A stretch of 11,318 nucleotides of DNA, taken from an uncultured Oscillospiraceae bacterium (GTDB taxonomy: Bacteria > Bacillota_A > Clostridia > Oscillospirales > Oscillospiraceae). The notes beneath the pieces were generated by a model that was given only the letters and a program-made list of their open reading frames with translations, did not search any database and had not been told where the DNA came from. Below, piece after piece: positions 1 to 6,853 of this stretch. Positions within the stretch are counted from its first letter, which is position 1. Each line of letters opens with the position of its first letter. The DNA lies in contig CALXGC010000094.1 in NCBI GenBank assembly GCA_944387755.1, positions 1-11,318 on the forward strand. Reading direction: 5' to 3'. A program made the translations under genes and the position numbers.

Positions 1-491
1 CCTTCGACATCGACGCCAACGGCATCGTGAACGTGTCCGCCAAGGACCTGGGCACCGGCAAGGAGCAGCACATCACCATCACCTCCTCCACCAACATGTC
101 CAAGGAGGACATCGACAAGGCCGTCCACGAGGCCGAGCAGTACGCCGCCGAGGACAAGAAGCAGCGCGAGGCCGCCGACGTGCGCAACCAGGCCGACCAG
201 ATGGTCTTCCAGAGCGAGAAGACCCTGGAGGAGATGGGCGACAAGATCTCCTCCTCCGACAGAGCCAGCGTGGAGTCCGCCCTGGGCAAGCTGAAGGAGA
301 CCCTGAAGGGCAACGACACCGAGGCCATCAAGAGCGCCACCGAGGAGCTGACCCGCGCGTTCTACGCCGTCAGCGAGAAGCTCTACCAGCAGAACGGCCA
401 GCAGCCCGGCGGCCCCAACATGGGCGGCCAGCCCGGCGGCCCCGATGTGGTGGACGCGGACTACACCGTGGTGGACGGCGACGAGAAGTAA
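1..491 (+). CDS. dnaK: Chaperone DnaK (Hsp70), C-terminal part only
   Basis: This is the 3' end of the Hsp70 chaperone gene; the start lies left of the window. The reading frame is open from base 3, so the GTG at 27 is an internal valine, not a start. The visible 162 codons begin inside the substrate-binding beta domain ([15 protein letters not shown], the classic segment before the lid). They continue through the helical lid and end in a Gly/Pro/Gln-rich flexible tail with the conserved terminal motif DVVDADY. DnaK binds exposed hydrophobic peptides in the cytoplasm in an ATP cycle driven by DnaJ and GrpE. The ATPase domain is not visible here. dnaJ follows on the same strand after about 100 bp, the usual order. 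Any heat-shock operator would lie outside the window. Confidence 0.97.
   Translation, partial: FDIDANGIVNVSAKDLGTGKEQHITITSSTNMSKEDIDKAVHEAEQYAAEDKKQREAADVRNQADQMVFQSEKTLEEMGDKISSSDRASVESALGKLKETLKGNDTEAIKSATEELTRAFYAVSEKLYQQNGQQPGGPNMGGQPGGPDVVDADYTVVDGDEK
402..443 (+). repeat. Short direct repeat in the dnaK tail
   Basis: The 15-base unit CAGCCCGGCGGCCCC occurs at 402-416 and again at 429-443, 27 bases apart and in the same reading frame. It encodes two copies of a QPGGP-like segment in the disordered C-terminal tail of DnaK. Such tails vary in length between species, so this is probably a simple tandem expansion with no separate function. Confidence 0.6.
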
Positions 492-502
492 ATCAGAAGA
501 CT

Positions 503-568
503 GCGGCGGGGCGGCACCAAGACCGTCTCCCTACGGCGGCGTAGGGCGGGGCCTGTGTGCCCCGCCGC
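503..568 (+). terminator. Inverted repeat between dnaK and dnaJ, possible attenuator
   Basis: GCGGCGGGGC at 503-512 is perfectly complementary to GCCCCGCCGC at 559-568, and TTTCT follows. Inside it, CCCTAC at 529-534 can pair with GTAGGG at 541-546. A second copy of the left arm, GGCGGGGC at 545-552, can instead pair with GCCCCGCC at 559-566 across a six-base loop. The two folds exclude each other because they share the right arm. The U-run is short, so this looks like a leaky terminator or RNA-processing/stabilising structure that lets some transcripts continue into dnaJ. It ends 12 bases before the dnaJ ribosome site (GAGGTG, 581-586) and does not cover it. No function is proven by the sequence. 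Confidence 0.45.
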
Positions 569-592
569 TTTCTGCGTATCGAGGTGAGCAAA

Positions 593-1762
593 ATGCCGGA
601 ACAGAAACGGGATTATTATGAAGTCCTGGGGGTGAGCAAGGGCGCCTCAGAGGATGAGATTAAGAAGGCATACCGCAAGCTGGCCAAGAAGTACCACCCG
701 GATATGAATCCGGGGGACAAGGAGGCGGAGGCCAAGTTCAAAGAGGTGAACGAGGCCTACAGCATTCTGTCCGACGGGGAGAAGCGGGCCCGCTATGACC
801 AGTTCGGCCACGCGGGGGTGGACCCCAACTTCGGCGCCGGCGGCGCGGGAGGCGGCTTCGGCGGCTTTGACATGGGCGACCTGGACCTGGGCGACATCTT
901 CGGCTCCTTCTTCGGCGGGGGCTTCGGGGGCTTCGGCGGGGGGACCTCCGCCCGGCGGAACGGCCCCCAGAAGGGCGAGAGCCTCCGGGCCAGCGTAACC
1001 ATCTCCTTTGAGGAGGCGGCCTTCGGCTGTGAGAAGGAGATCAACCTGACCCGCAGCGAGCAGTGCGAGGCCTGCCGCGGCTCCGGCGCGGAGCCGGGCA
1101 CCGCCGCGGAGACCTGCCCCGACTGCCGGGGCGCCGGCGTGGTCCGGGTGCAGCAGCGCACCGGCGGCTTCTCGTTCTCCAGCACGGCCCCCTGCACCCG
1201 CTGCCGGGGAACAGGCAAAATCATTCACACCCCCTGCAAGGCCTGCGGCGGCGCGGGCAGCGTGAAGAAGGCCAGACGGGTGACGGTCCACATTCCGGCG
1301 GGAATCGACGACGGCCAGGCGGTCTCTCTGCGGGGACAGGGCGGCGCCGGGAAAAACGGCGGCCCCGCCGGGGATCTGATTGTGGCGGTCCACGTGCGCC
1401 CCAGCGCCCTGTTCCGCCGGGACGGCACCACCGTGCTCTATGAGCAGCCGGTGACGTTCTATCAGGCGGTGATGGGGGCCGAGCTGGAGATCCCCACCAT
1501 CGACGGCAAGGTGAAGTACACCCTGCCCGCCGGGACCCAGACGGGCGCGACCTTCCGCCTGCGGGGGAAGGGCATTCCGGAGCTGCGGGGCCGGGGCCGG
1601 GGCGACCAGTACGTCACCGTCCGGGTCCAGATTCCCACCTCCCTCAACGGCCGGCAGAAGGAGGCCCTGCGCGCCTTCGCCGAGGCCATGGGAGAGGAGG
1701 TCCCGGAGGAGGGCGGCCTGAAGGGATTTTTCGACGACATCAAACGCAAGAAGCAAAAGTGA
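593..1762 (+). CDS. dnaJ: Chaperone DnaJ (Hsp40, type I)
   Basis: This is the co-chaperone that delivers substrates to DnaK and stimulates its ATPase through the J domain. The 389-residue protein has the full type I layout: J domain at about residues 6-72 with the HPD motif at 35-37, a Gly/Phe-rich linker at about 81-117, and a zinc domain with all four CxxCxGxG motifs starting at C158, C175, C201 and C215. The C-terminal substrate-binding beta domains follow and include [16 protein letters not shown]. The ATG at 593 is preferred over an in-frame GTG at 557: it has GAGGTG six bases upstream and gives the usual [14 protein letters not shown] opening, whereas the GTG lies inside the inverted repeat. 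It follows dnaK and ends at a strong terminator. Length and motifs match the family and nothing is broken. Confidence 0.97.
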   Translation: MPEQKRDYYEVLGVSKGASEDEIKKAYRKLAKKYHPDMNPGDKEAEAKFKEVNEAYSILSDGEKRARYDQFGHAGVDPNFGAGGAGGGFGGFDMGDLDLGDIFGSFFGGGFGGFGGGTSARRNGPQKGESLRASVTISFEEAAFGCEKEINLTRSEQCEACRGSGAEPGTAAETCPDCRGAGVVRVQQRTGGFSFSSTAPCTRCRGTGKIIHTPCKACGGAGSVKKARRVTVHIPAGIDDGQAVSLRGQGGAGKNGGPAGDLIVAVHVRPSALFRRDGTTVLYEQPVTFYQAVMGAELEIPTIDGKVKYTLPAGTQTGATFRLRGKGIPELRGRGRGDQYVTVRVQIPTSLNGRQKEALRAFAEAMGEEVPEEGGLKGFFDDIKRKKQK

Positions 1763-1774
1763 TGCTTTGCGCAC

Positions 1775-1801
1775 AGCCTGGGCGAGAGCCCGGGCTTTTT
1801 T
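1775..1801 (+). terminator. Intrinsic terminator after dnaJ
   Basis: AGCCTGGGC at 1775-1783 pairs with GCCCGGGCT at 1788-1796 (one G-U wobble) around a GAGA tetraloop, and the T-run spans 1796-1801. It begins 12 bases after the dnaJ stop codon. This is a standard rho-independent terminator that separates the chaperone genes from the MoxR operon. Confidence 0.9.
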
Positions 1802-1812
1802 ATTGCACGCCC

Positions 1813-1841
1813 TTGCAATGGGGATGGAAAACCGGTAAACT
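1813..1841 (+). promoter_or_regulatory. Probable sigma-A promoter of the MoxR operon
   Basis: TTGCAA (1813-1818) and TAAACT (1836-1841) are separated by 17 bases. Each matches the -35 or -10 consensus at four of six positions. The pair lies in the AT-richer gap between the dnaJ terminator and the MoxR start, where a promoter is needed. It would give a leader of roughly 50 bases ending in the strong ribosome site AAGGAGG (1885-1891), six bases before the ATG at 1898. The consensus match is only moderate. Confidence 0.4.
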
Positions 1842-1897
1842 AGAGAAAAACGTCCGATAAATTCCCCAAAACTTAAACTTTTTTAAGGAGGCGCGCA

Positions 1898-2878
1898 ATG
1901 GACTATCAAAAGCTTCAGGAGCTGGCCGGCCGGGTGAAGCGGGAGTGCGGCAAGGTGGTGGTGGGCAAGCAGGAGCAGATCGACCTGGTGCTCACCGGCC
2001 TGCTGGCCGGAGGGCATATTTTGATTGACGACATCCCCGGCGTGGGCAAGACCACCCTGGTGAAGACCCTGTCGGCGGTGCTGGGGTGCCGGATGGTGCG
2101 GGTGCAGTTCACCCCCGACCTGCTGCCCTCGGACATCGTGGGCATGAACGTCTACAGCCAGAAGACCGGCGAGATGACCTTTGTCCCCGGCCCGGTGATG
2201 ACCAATATCCTCCTGGCCGACGAGATCAACCGGGCCATCCCCCGGACGCAGTCCGCCCTGCTGGAGGCCATGGAGGAGCGGCAGGTGTCGGTGGACGGGG
2301 TGACGTATCCCCTGGAGCCCCCTTTCCTGGTGCTGGCCACCCAGAACCCGGTGGAGACGGAGACCACCTTTGACCTCCCGGCCGCCCAGCTGGACCGCTT
2401 TCTCTTCAAGTTCTCCATGGGCTACCCCAGCGGGGCGGAGGAGGCGGAAATGCTCCGCCGGGTGGGGGACGGCGCGCCCTTTGAGACCCTGGAGGCGGTT
2501 TTGTCCGTGCCGGAGATTCTGCGCATTGCCGAAGGGGTGCGGGAGGTGACAGTATCCCAGCGGGTGGTGGACTACATCGTCGCCCTGGTCCAGGCCACCC
2601 GGCAGCGGGAGGAGCTGGAGTGCGGCGCCAGCCCGCGGGTGTCCAGAGACCTGTTCCGGGCCTCCAAGGCCTGCGCTGCCCTGCGCGGGCGGGACTTTGT
2701 GACGCCGGACGACGTGAAATACCTGGCCCGGTATGTGCTGCCCCACCGGGTAATTTTGAGCCACCGGGCGGCCATGGGGGGACAGACGGCGGAGGCGGTG
2801 ATCCAGGCGGTGCTGGAGCAGGTCCCGTGCCGGGAGACCGGGGAGGCTGCGGCCTATGAAACTGCGGCGAGAGCATGA
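1898..2878 (+). CDS. MoxR-family AAA+ ATPase
   Basis: This 326-residue cytoplasmic ATPase belongs to the MoxR branch of AAA+ proteins, which are thought to act as chaperones that mature or activate partner proteins encoded beside them. Visible motifs are Walker A GVGKTT at 48-53, Walker B LLADEINRA with D108/E109, sensor-1 LATQNP with N150, and the MoxR-typical LDRFLFK stretch. The C-terminal lid helices (about 240-310) include SPRVSRDL and the VTPDDVKYLARYVLPHR motif. The ATG at 1898 follows AAGGAGG with six-base spacing. The gene overlaps the next one, encoding a DUF58 protein, by 23 bases, the usual partner arrangement. The specific substrate is not known; by family it probably works on the DUF58 and membrane proteins encoded next. 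Confidence 0.93.
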   Translation: MDYQKLQELAGRVKRECGKVVVGKQEQIDLVLTGLLAGGHILIDDIPGVGKTTLVKTLSAVLGCRMVRVQFTPDLLPSDIVGMNVYSQKTGEMTFVPGPVMTNILLADEINRAIPRTQSALLEAMEERQVSVDGVTYPLEPPFLVLATQNPVETETTFDLPAAQLDRFLFKFSMGYPSGAEEAEMLRRVGDGAPFETLEAVLSVPEILRIAEGVREVTVSQRVVDYIVALVQATRQREELECGASPRVSRDLFRASKACAALRGRDFVTPDDVKYLARYVLPHRVILSHRAAMGGQTAEAVIQAVLEQVPCRETGEAAAYETAARA

Positions 2879-4088
2879 CGCCTCCAGCGAGGCCTTTTCG
2901 GAGACCAACCTGTTTACCTACTCCCTGAGCATTGTCCTGCTGTTTGCCTGCGGAATCGGCTTTGGGCTCTATCAGAAGCTGCCCGCCGCCGTGTTCTGCC
3001 TGGCCGCCGCGGTGACGGCGGGGGGCGCGCGGCTGTGGGCGCGGTACGCCCTGGACAAGGTCTCCGCCCGGATGGCGGCGGACCGGAGCGGGCTGTTTCC
3101 GGGGGATGTGTGCACCCTCCGGGTGGAGCTGGAGAACCGGAAGTGGCTGCCCCTGGTGTGGCTGACGGTACGCTTCCGGCTCAGCCGGGAGGGCCCTCTT
3201 CTGCCGGAGCACGACTGGGAGACGGCGGAGCTGCCGGAGGGGGAGAATCAGACGGCCCTCTGGTATGAGAAGAGCGCATCGTTTCTGCTGTGGTACCAGC
3301 AGGTGTCCTTCCCGGTGCGGCTTCAGGCCAGAAGGCGGGGGATTCTGCCGCTGAACGGGGTGAAGCTGCTGTCCGGGGACGCTTTGTGCCTGTGCATTCG
3401 GGAGCGGGAGTTTCCCATGGAGCGGCCGGTGGAGCTGGCGGTGTTTCCCCGGCTGGTCCCGGTGTCCACCCAGTGGTTCCGGAAAAACAACTGGGAGCTG
3501 GAGAACGGGGCGCGGGGCTTTCAGGACGACCGGACGGTGATCCGGACCGTCCAGCCCTATCAGCCGGGGGACAGCGCGCGGGACCTGAACTTCCGCCTGA
3601 TGGCCCGTGGGCAGGGGGCCATGGTCAACCGGTTTGAGAAGATCTCCCCCCGGCGGGCGGCGTTTCTGCTGGACGGGGCCTCCTTCCAGGCGCTGCCGCC
3701 GGAGGCCTTTGAGGAGAGTTTGGAGATTTTGGCCTCTCTGCTGGTGCAGCTCTCCAGGGAGCAGGTGGCGGTGTCCCTGCTGATCTCCCCGCCGGCGGGG
3801 GGACGGGAGACCTTCGTCCGCTGCCGGGAGGAGCGCGCCCTGGGGGAGGCGCTGGCGCTGCTGGCCGGCGCGGATACCCAGGCGTCTTTGACGGCGGAGG
3901 CGATTTTGGACCGGCTGGCCGGGCTGTCCAGCGCCTTCTGTGTGTGCGGCCAGGCGGACGCCCTGGACCCGGCGGTGTGCGCCCTGCTGGCCCGGCGGCG
4001 GGCGCCTGTGTTCGCCTGGGGAGAACAGAGCCACCCGGCCCTCCGGGTGATGGACTGGAGAACCTTCCGGATTGGAGGCGGAACATGA
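2856..4088 (+). CDS. DUF58-domain membrane protein
   Basis: This 410-residue protein has two hydrophobic segments near the N-terminus (about 19-39 and 42-58), then an extended beta-rich region. After that comes the DUF58 signature YQPGDSARDLNF at 235-246 with a following arginine-rich stretch (RLMARGQGAMVNRFE). A VWA-like fold is typical of the C-terminal part. DUF58 proteins are regular partners of MoxR ATPases; their biochemical role is poorly defined. The ATG at 2856 lies inside the end of the MoxR gene with GGAGG (2842-2846) upstream, implying translational coupling. The stop codon overlaps the next start as ATGA (4085-4088). The signature here reads LNF where many family members have INW, a mild variation. 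Family assignment is confident; function is not. Confidence 0.88.
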   Translation: MKLRREHDASSEAFSETNLFTYSLSIVLLFACGIGFGLYQKLPAAVFCLAAAVTAGGARLWARYALDKVSARMAADRSGLFPGDVCTLRVELENRKWLPLVWLTVRFRLSREGPLLPEHDWETAELPEGENQTALWYEKSASFLLWYQQVSFPVRLQARRRGILPLNGVKLLSGDALCLCIREREFPMERPVELAVFPRLVPVSTQWFRKNNWELENGARGFQDDRTVIRTVQPYQPGDSARDLNFRLMARGQGAMVNRFEKISPRRAAFLLDGASFQALPPEAFEESLEILASLLVQLSREQVAVSLLISPPAGGRETFVRCREERALGEALALLAGADTQASLTAEAILDRLAGLSSAFCVCGQADALDPAVCALLARRRAPVFAWGEQSHPALRVMDWRTFRIGGGT

Positions 4089-5401
4089 GACGGTGGAAAT
4101 CTGCCCTGCTGAAGTGCCTCCCCGTCCTCAGCGGCGAGCTGTTTGCCTTTTTGACCCTGGACATTCTGTGGACGCTGCTGGAGTACGGACCGCCCTTCTC
4201 CCTGCCTCTCTATCTGGCCGCCGGAGCGGCGGTGGTCCTGGTGAACGACCGCTTTCTCCGCCGGAGAAGGACGGTGCGGGCCATCCTCCTGGTGAACGCC
4301 GGACTGTGCCTGGCCTGGGGGATTCCCCTGGCCCTGACGCTGGAGCGGAGCCATCCGGTGCTGCTGATGTTCCAGCTCCCGCTGTTTGCGCTGCCCCCAC
4401 TGCTGGGGTGGCGGAGCGCCGTCACGCCGGTGACGCCCCAGAAAATGCAGGGGTGCAGCGAAATGACGGGGCTGTTTACGCTGTTTTATCTGATTGTGGC
4501 CTCCTTTGTGCCGGCCCTGCTGCCCAAGGCGGTGCTGATGGCCGGAGTGCTGGTGCTGGACCTGTGGACGGCGGCCCGCCTGCGCACATCGGGGCGCAAC
4601 GCCATCCCCGTGGAGGGGACGCTGGGACGGCTGCCGGCGCTGCTGCTCCCGGCGCTGGCGGCGGCGGGCACAGGGGCGCTGTGCCTGCTGCTGTGGCTGG
4701 GCCACAGCGGCGCGCTGGCCGCGCTGGGCGCGGCGGGGGGCGCTCTGCTGGGGGGATTGCAGGCCTTTTTCCAGCTGTGGGCGGCCTTTGCCCAGCGGAT
4801 GAGCGCTTCAGACGCCCAGACCTCAGAGTTCTCCCTGGGGACAGGCGGGGGCGGAGGACTCCCGGCGGAGGAGGGGAGCGCCCTGCCCCCGGAGCTGGGG
4901 GCGCTGCTGGCCGGGGCCCTGCTGGCAGGAATGCTGCTGTTTGTCCTGGCCGCGCTGATCCACTGGTATCTGAACAACCGGAACCGGACCCGAATGCTGG
5001 GCGGAGAGGAGCTGGAGGAACCGGTCCGTCCCCGCCTGGGGGCGCTGTTGGCGGCGCTGCTCCGGCGGGCGCGGCTTCAGCTCTTTTTGCTGCAAAACCG
5101 GGACACCCCCAGGGCGGCGCTGATTCAGCTGGAGCGCTGGGGGAGCCGCCGCCGGTGCAGGCGCCGGGCGGCAGAGACCCCGCGGGAGTATCTGGAGCGG
5201 CTGGGGTCCAGGCTGGAGCCGCTGCTGGAGGGGGCGCAGCTTGCGGACTACCGGCAGCTGATTGCGGACATCGAGGTGAGCCTGTACGGCCGCGGCGCCC
5301 CGGCCCTGGAGCCGGAGCGGGTGCGCGCCCTGCTGCGGGCCGTCCGGCGGGCCGGGCGCGGACAGGCCGGCAGCCCCTCAAAATCACAAAAAACGCCCTG
5401 A
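4085..5401 (+). CDS. Multi-pass membrane protein with DUF4129-like C-terminus (transglutaminase domain absent)
   Basis: This 438-residue protein has about seven hydrophobic segments in its first 245 residues. A short loop follows that is rich in Gly, Ser and Glu (FSLGTGGGGG, about 250-270), then one more membrane segment (about 271-296). The charged cytoplasmic tail contains TPREYLERL (365-373) and LIADIEVSLYG (392-402), which resemble the DUF4129 domain. The start ATG at 4085 overlaps the DUF58 stop and has GGAGG six bases upstream; longer in-frame starts lie inside the DUF58 gene. In MoxR-DUF58 operons the third gene commonly encodes a transglutaminase-like protein with the same membrane and DUF4129 architecture. 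Here the extracytoplasmic transglutaminase domain, with its Cys-His-Asp triad, is missing. The protein may be a structural or regulatory remnant of that partner. Its function is not known. Confidence 0.75.
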   Translation: MRRWKSALLKCLPVLSGELFAFLTLDILWTLLEYGPPFSLPLYLAAGAAVVLVNDRFLRRRRTVRAILLVNAGLCLAWGIPLALTLERSHPVLLMFQLPLFALPPLLGWRSAVTPVTPQKMQGCSEMTGLFTLFYLIVASFVPALLPKAVLMAGVLVLDLWTAARLRTSGRNAIPVEGTLGRLPALLLPALAAAGTGALCLLLWLGHSGALAALGAAGGALLGGLQAFFQLWAAFAQRMSASDAQTSEFSLGTGGGGGLPAEEGSALPPELGALLAGALLAGMLLFVLAALIHWYLNNRNRTRMLGGEELEEPVRPRLGALLAALLRRARLQLFLLQNRDTPRAALIQLERWGSRRRCRRRAAETPREYLERLGSRLEPLLEGAQLADYRQLIADIEVSLYGRGAPALEPERVRALLRAVRRAGRGQAGSPSKSQKTP

Positions 5402-5447
5402 AAGATCGGACTTTTCTTAGAAAAACGTGAATTTTTTCCGGCGGCAC

Positions 5448-5476
5448 TGGACAGGCGGCCTCTGGGTGAGTATCAT
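5448..5476 (+). promoter_or_regulatory. Likely sigma-A promoter of the rnf operon
   Basis: TGGACA (5448-5453) and TATCAT (5471-5476) each match the consensus at five of six positions and are 17 bases apart. They lie in the 126-base gap between the DUF4129-like gene and rnfC. Transcription would start near 5483 and leave a leader of about 45 bases containing the hairpin at 5496-5514. No good terminator was seen for the upstream operon in this gap, so read-through may also feed rnfC. Confidence 0.6.
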
Positions 5477-5495
5477 TAGGAGCGACACAAATTGG

Positions 5496-5521
5496 GGTCC
5501 GCCACCGGCGGACCAGGGAGG
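5496..5521 (+). promoter_or_regulatory. Hairpin abutting the rnfC ribosome-binding site
   Basis: GGTCCGCC (5496-5503) and GGCGGACC (5507-5514) form a perfect eight-pair stem with a three-base loop. The ribosome site AGGGAGG (5515-5521) begins on the very next base, six bases before the rnfC ATG at 5528. A stem touching the Shine-Dalgarno sequence could modulate ribosome access or protect the 5' end of the mRNA. There is no U-run, so it is not a terminator. It matches no riboswitch class I recognise. Confidence 0.5.
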
Positions 5522-5527
5522 TTTTCC

Positions 5528-6853
5528 ATGCGGCGGAGATTTTTGGGGGGGATTCATCCCCCGGCACATAAAGAGAGTACCCGGCGCAAGCCCATCACGC
5601 CCCTGGAGCAGGCGCCCAGCCAGGTGATTATCCCGCTGGTGATGTGTACCGGAGGGGGCGCGGTTCCGGTGGTCCGGCCGGGCGATTGTGTGACGGTGGG
5701 GCAGGTGATCGCCCGGCCGGAGGGGGACGGCGTGTATGTCCATGCCAGCGTCTCCGGGCGGGTGCGGACCATTGAGCCCCGGCCTCACCCCTGGGGCGGA
5801 ACGTGGGACGCCATCGTCATCGACAACGACGGCCTGGACACCCCCTGCCCCGGCCTCCCGGAGCCCATGGACTGGATTCGGATGAACCGGGAGGAGGCGC
5901 TCCGGCGCATCTGCGAGGCGGGCATCACCAGCATGGGCGGCGGCGCCAGCCCCACCCACCGGCGCATCGCCCAGTCTGTGGGGCGGGTGGATACGCTGAT
6001 TGTCAGCGCCGCCGAGTGCGAGCCCTATCTGACGGCGGACCACCGGCTGCTGCTGGAGCACGGCGACGAGGTGCTCCAGTCGGTGCAGATGCTCTCCCAG
6101 CTTCTGCGGGCGAACCGGACGGTGCTGGTTGTGGCGGGAGACAAGCTCAACGCGGTGGAGTTCCTGGAGCGCCGCCTGCGCCGGAAGCACCGCTCTGTGG
6201 AGCTGGCGACGGTGGAGACCCGCTATCCCCTGGGCATGGAGAAGCAGCTTGTGCGGACCGTCACCGGCCGGGAGGTCCCGCCGGGACAGTCTGCGGTGGA
6301 TGTGAAGTGCGCGGTGTTCAATGTGGCCACCGCCTATACCATGCGGCAGGCCCTTCTGGAGGGCAGGCCGCTGACCCACCGGGCGGTGACGGTGAGCGGC
6401 GGAGCGGTGAGCCGGCCCAGAAATCTGTGGGTCCCCATCGGCACGCCCCTGCGCTGCCTGCCGGAGGCGGCGGGGGGCCTGCGGGAGGAGCCGGCGGTGA
6501 CGCTCACCGGCGGCCCCATGACCGGAACGGTGCAGAGGGACCTGGACGCCCCGGTGGTGAAGAACACCAACGCCCTGCTGTGCCTCACGGACCGGGAGCT
6601 GGGCAGCGCCCGGCGGCCGGAGACGGTGTGCGTCCGCTGCGGCCACTGTGTGGACTCCTGCCCCATGAATCTGAATCCGGCCTTTGTGTACCGGGCGATG
6701 CGCATGGGGGAGACGGAGCGCCTGCCCCAGCTCCATCTGGAGGACTGTATGGAGTGCGGCTGCTGTACCTATGTCTGTCCGTCCCACATCCCCCTGGCGG
6801 AGCTGGTCCGTCAGGCGAGAGCTATGACCGCGGAAGGAGGAGAGAAGCTGTGA
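5528..6853 (+). CDS. rnfC: Rnf electron-transport complex subunit C
   Basis: RnfC is the cytoplasmic, membrane-associated subunit of the Rnf complex. It carries FMN and two 4Fe-4S clusters and handles the NAD(H) side. The 441-residue protein opens with the family start FLGGIHPPAHKEST and continues into the barrel/biotinyl-like region (about 35-85). Then come the 51-kDa-like flavin/nucleotide region, the hallmark ECEPYLTADHRL, and two ferredoxin motifs: CVRCGHCVDSCP (C368, C371, C374, C378) and CMECGCCTYVCP (C407, C410, C413, C417). The ATG at 5528 has AGGGAGG six bases upstream. The stop overlaps the next start as GTGA. One oddity is the glycine-rich loop at 135-144, which reads SMGGGASPTH, whereas family members I recall read close to GMGGATFPTH. 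NAD binding is therefore less certain than the subunit identity. Confidence 0.93.
   Translation: MRRRFLGGIHPPAHKESTRRKPITPLEQAPSQVIIPLVMCTGGGAVPVVRPGDCVTVGQVIARPEGDGVYVHASVSGRVRTIEPRPHPWGGTWDAIVIDNDGLDTPCPGLPEPMDWIRMNREEALRRICEAGITSMGGGASPTHRRIAQSVGRVDTLIVSAAECEPYLTADHRLLLEHGDEVLQSVQMLSQLLRANRTVLVVAGDKLNAVEFLERRLRRKHRSVELATVETRYPLGMEKQLVRTVTGREVPPGQSAVDVKCAVFNVATAYTMRQALLEGRPLTHRAVTVSGGAVSRPRNLWVPIGTPLRCLPEAAGGLREEPAVTLTGGPMTGTVQRDLDAPVVKNTNALLCLTDRELGSARRPETVCVRCGHCVDSCPMNLNPAFVYRAMRMGETERLPQLHLEDCMECGCCTYVCPSHIPLAELVRQARAMTAEGGEKL

Noticed and set aside
557..592. Upstream GTG start for dnaJ
   Set aside because: It would add 12 residues foreign to the family, begins within the inverted repeat and lacks a ribosome site. 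The ATG at 593 has one and gives the canonical N-terminus.
4072..5430. Second plus-strand frame of about 450 codons over the DUF4129-like gene
   Set aside because: It is Gly/Ala/Pro/Arg-rich with no membrane segments or motifs, whereas the chosen frame has clear hydrophobic helices and a DUF4129-like tail and starts at an ATGA overlap with GGAGG upstream.
2406..5567. Long minus-strand frames across the DUF58 and DUF4129-like genes
   Set aside because: Their translations are Pro/Arg/Gly/Ala-rich with no domain motifs. The plus-strand genes have good ribosome sites and overlapping starts, so these are GC-driven shadows.
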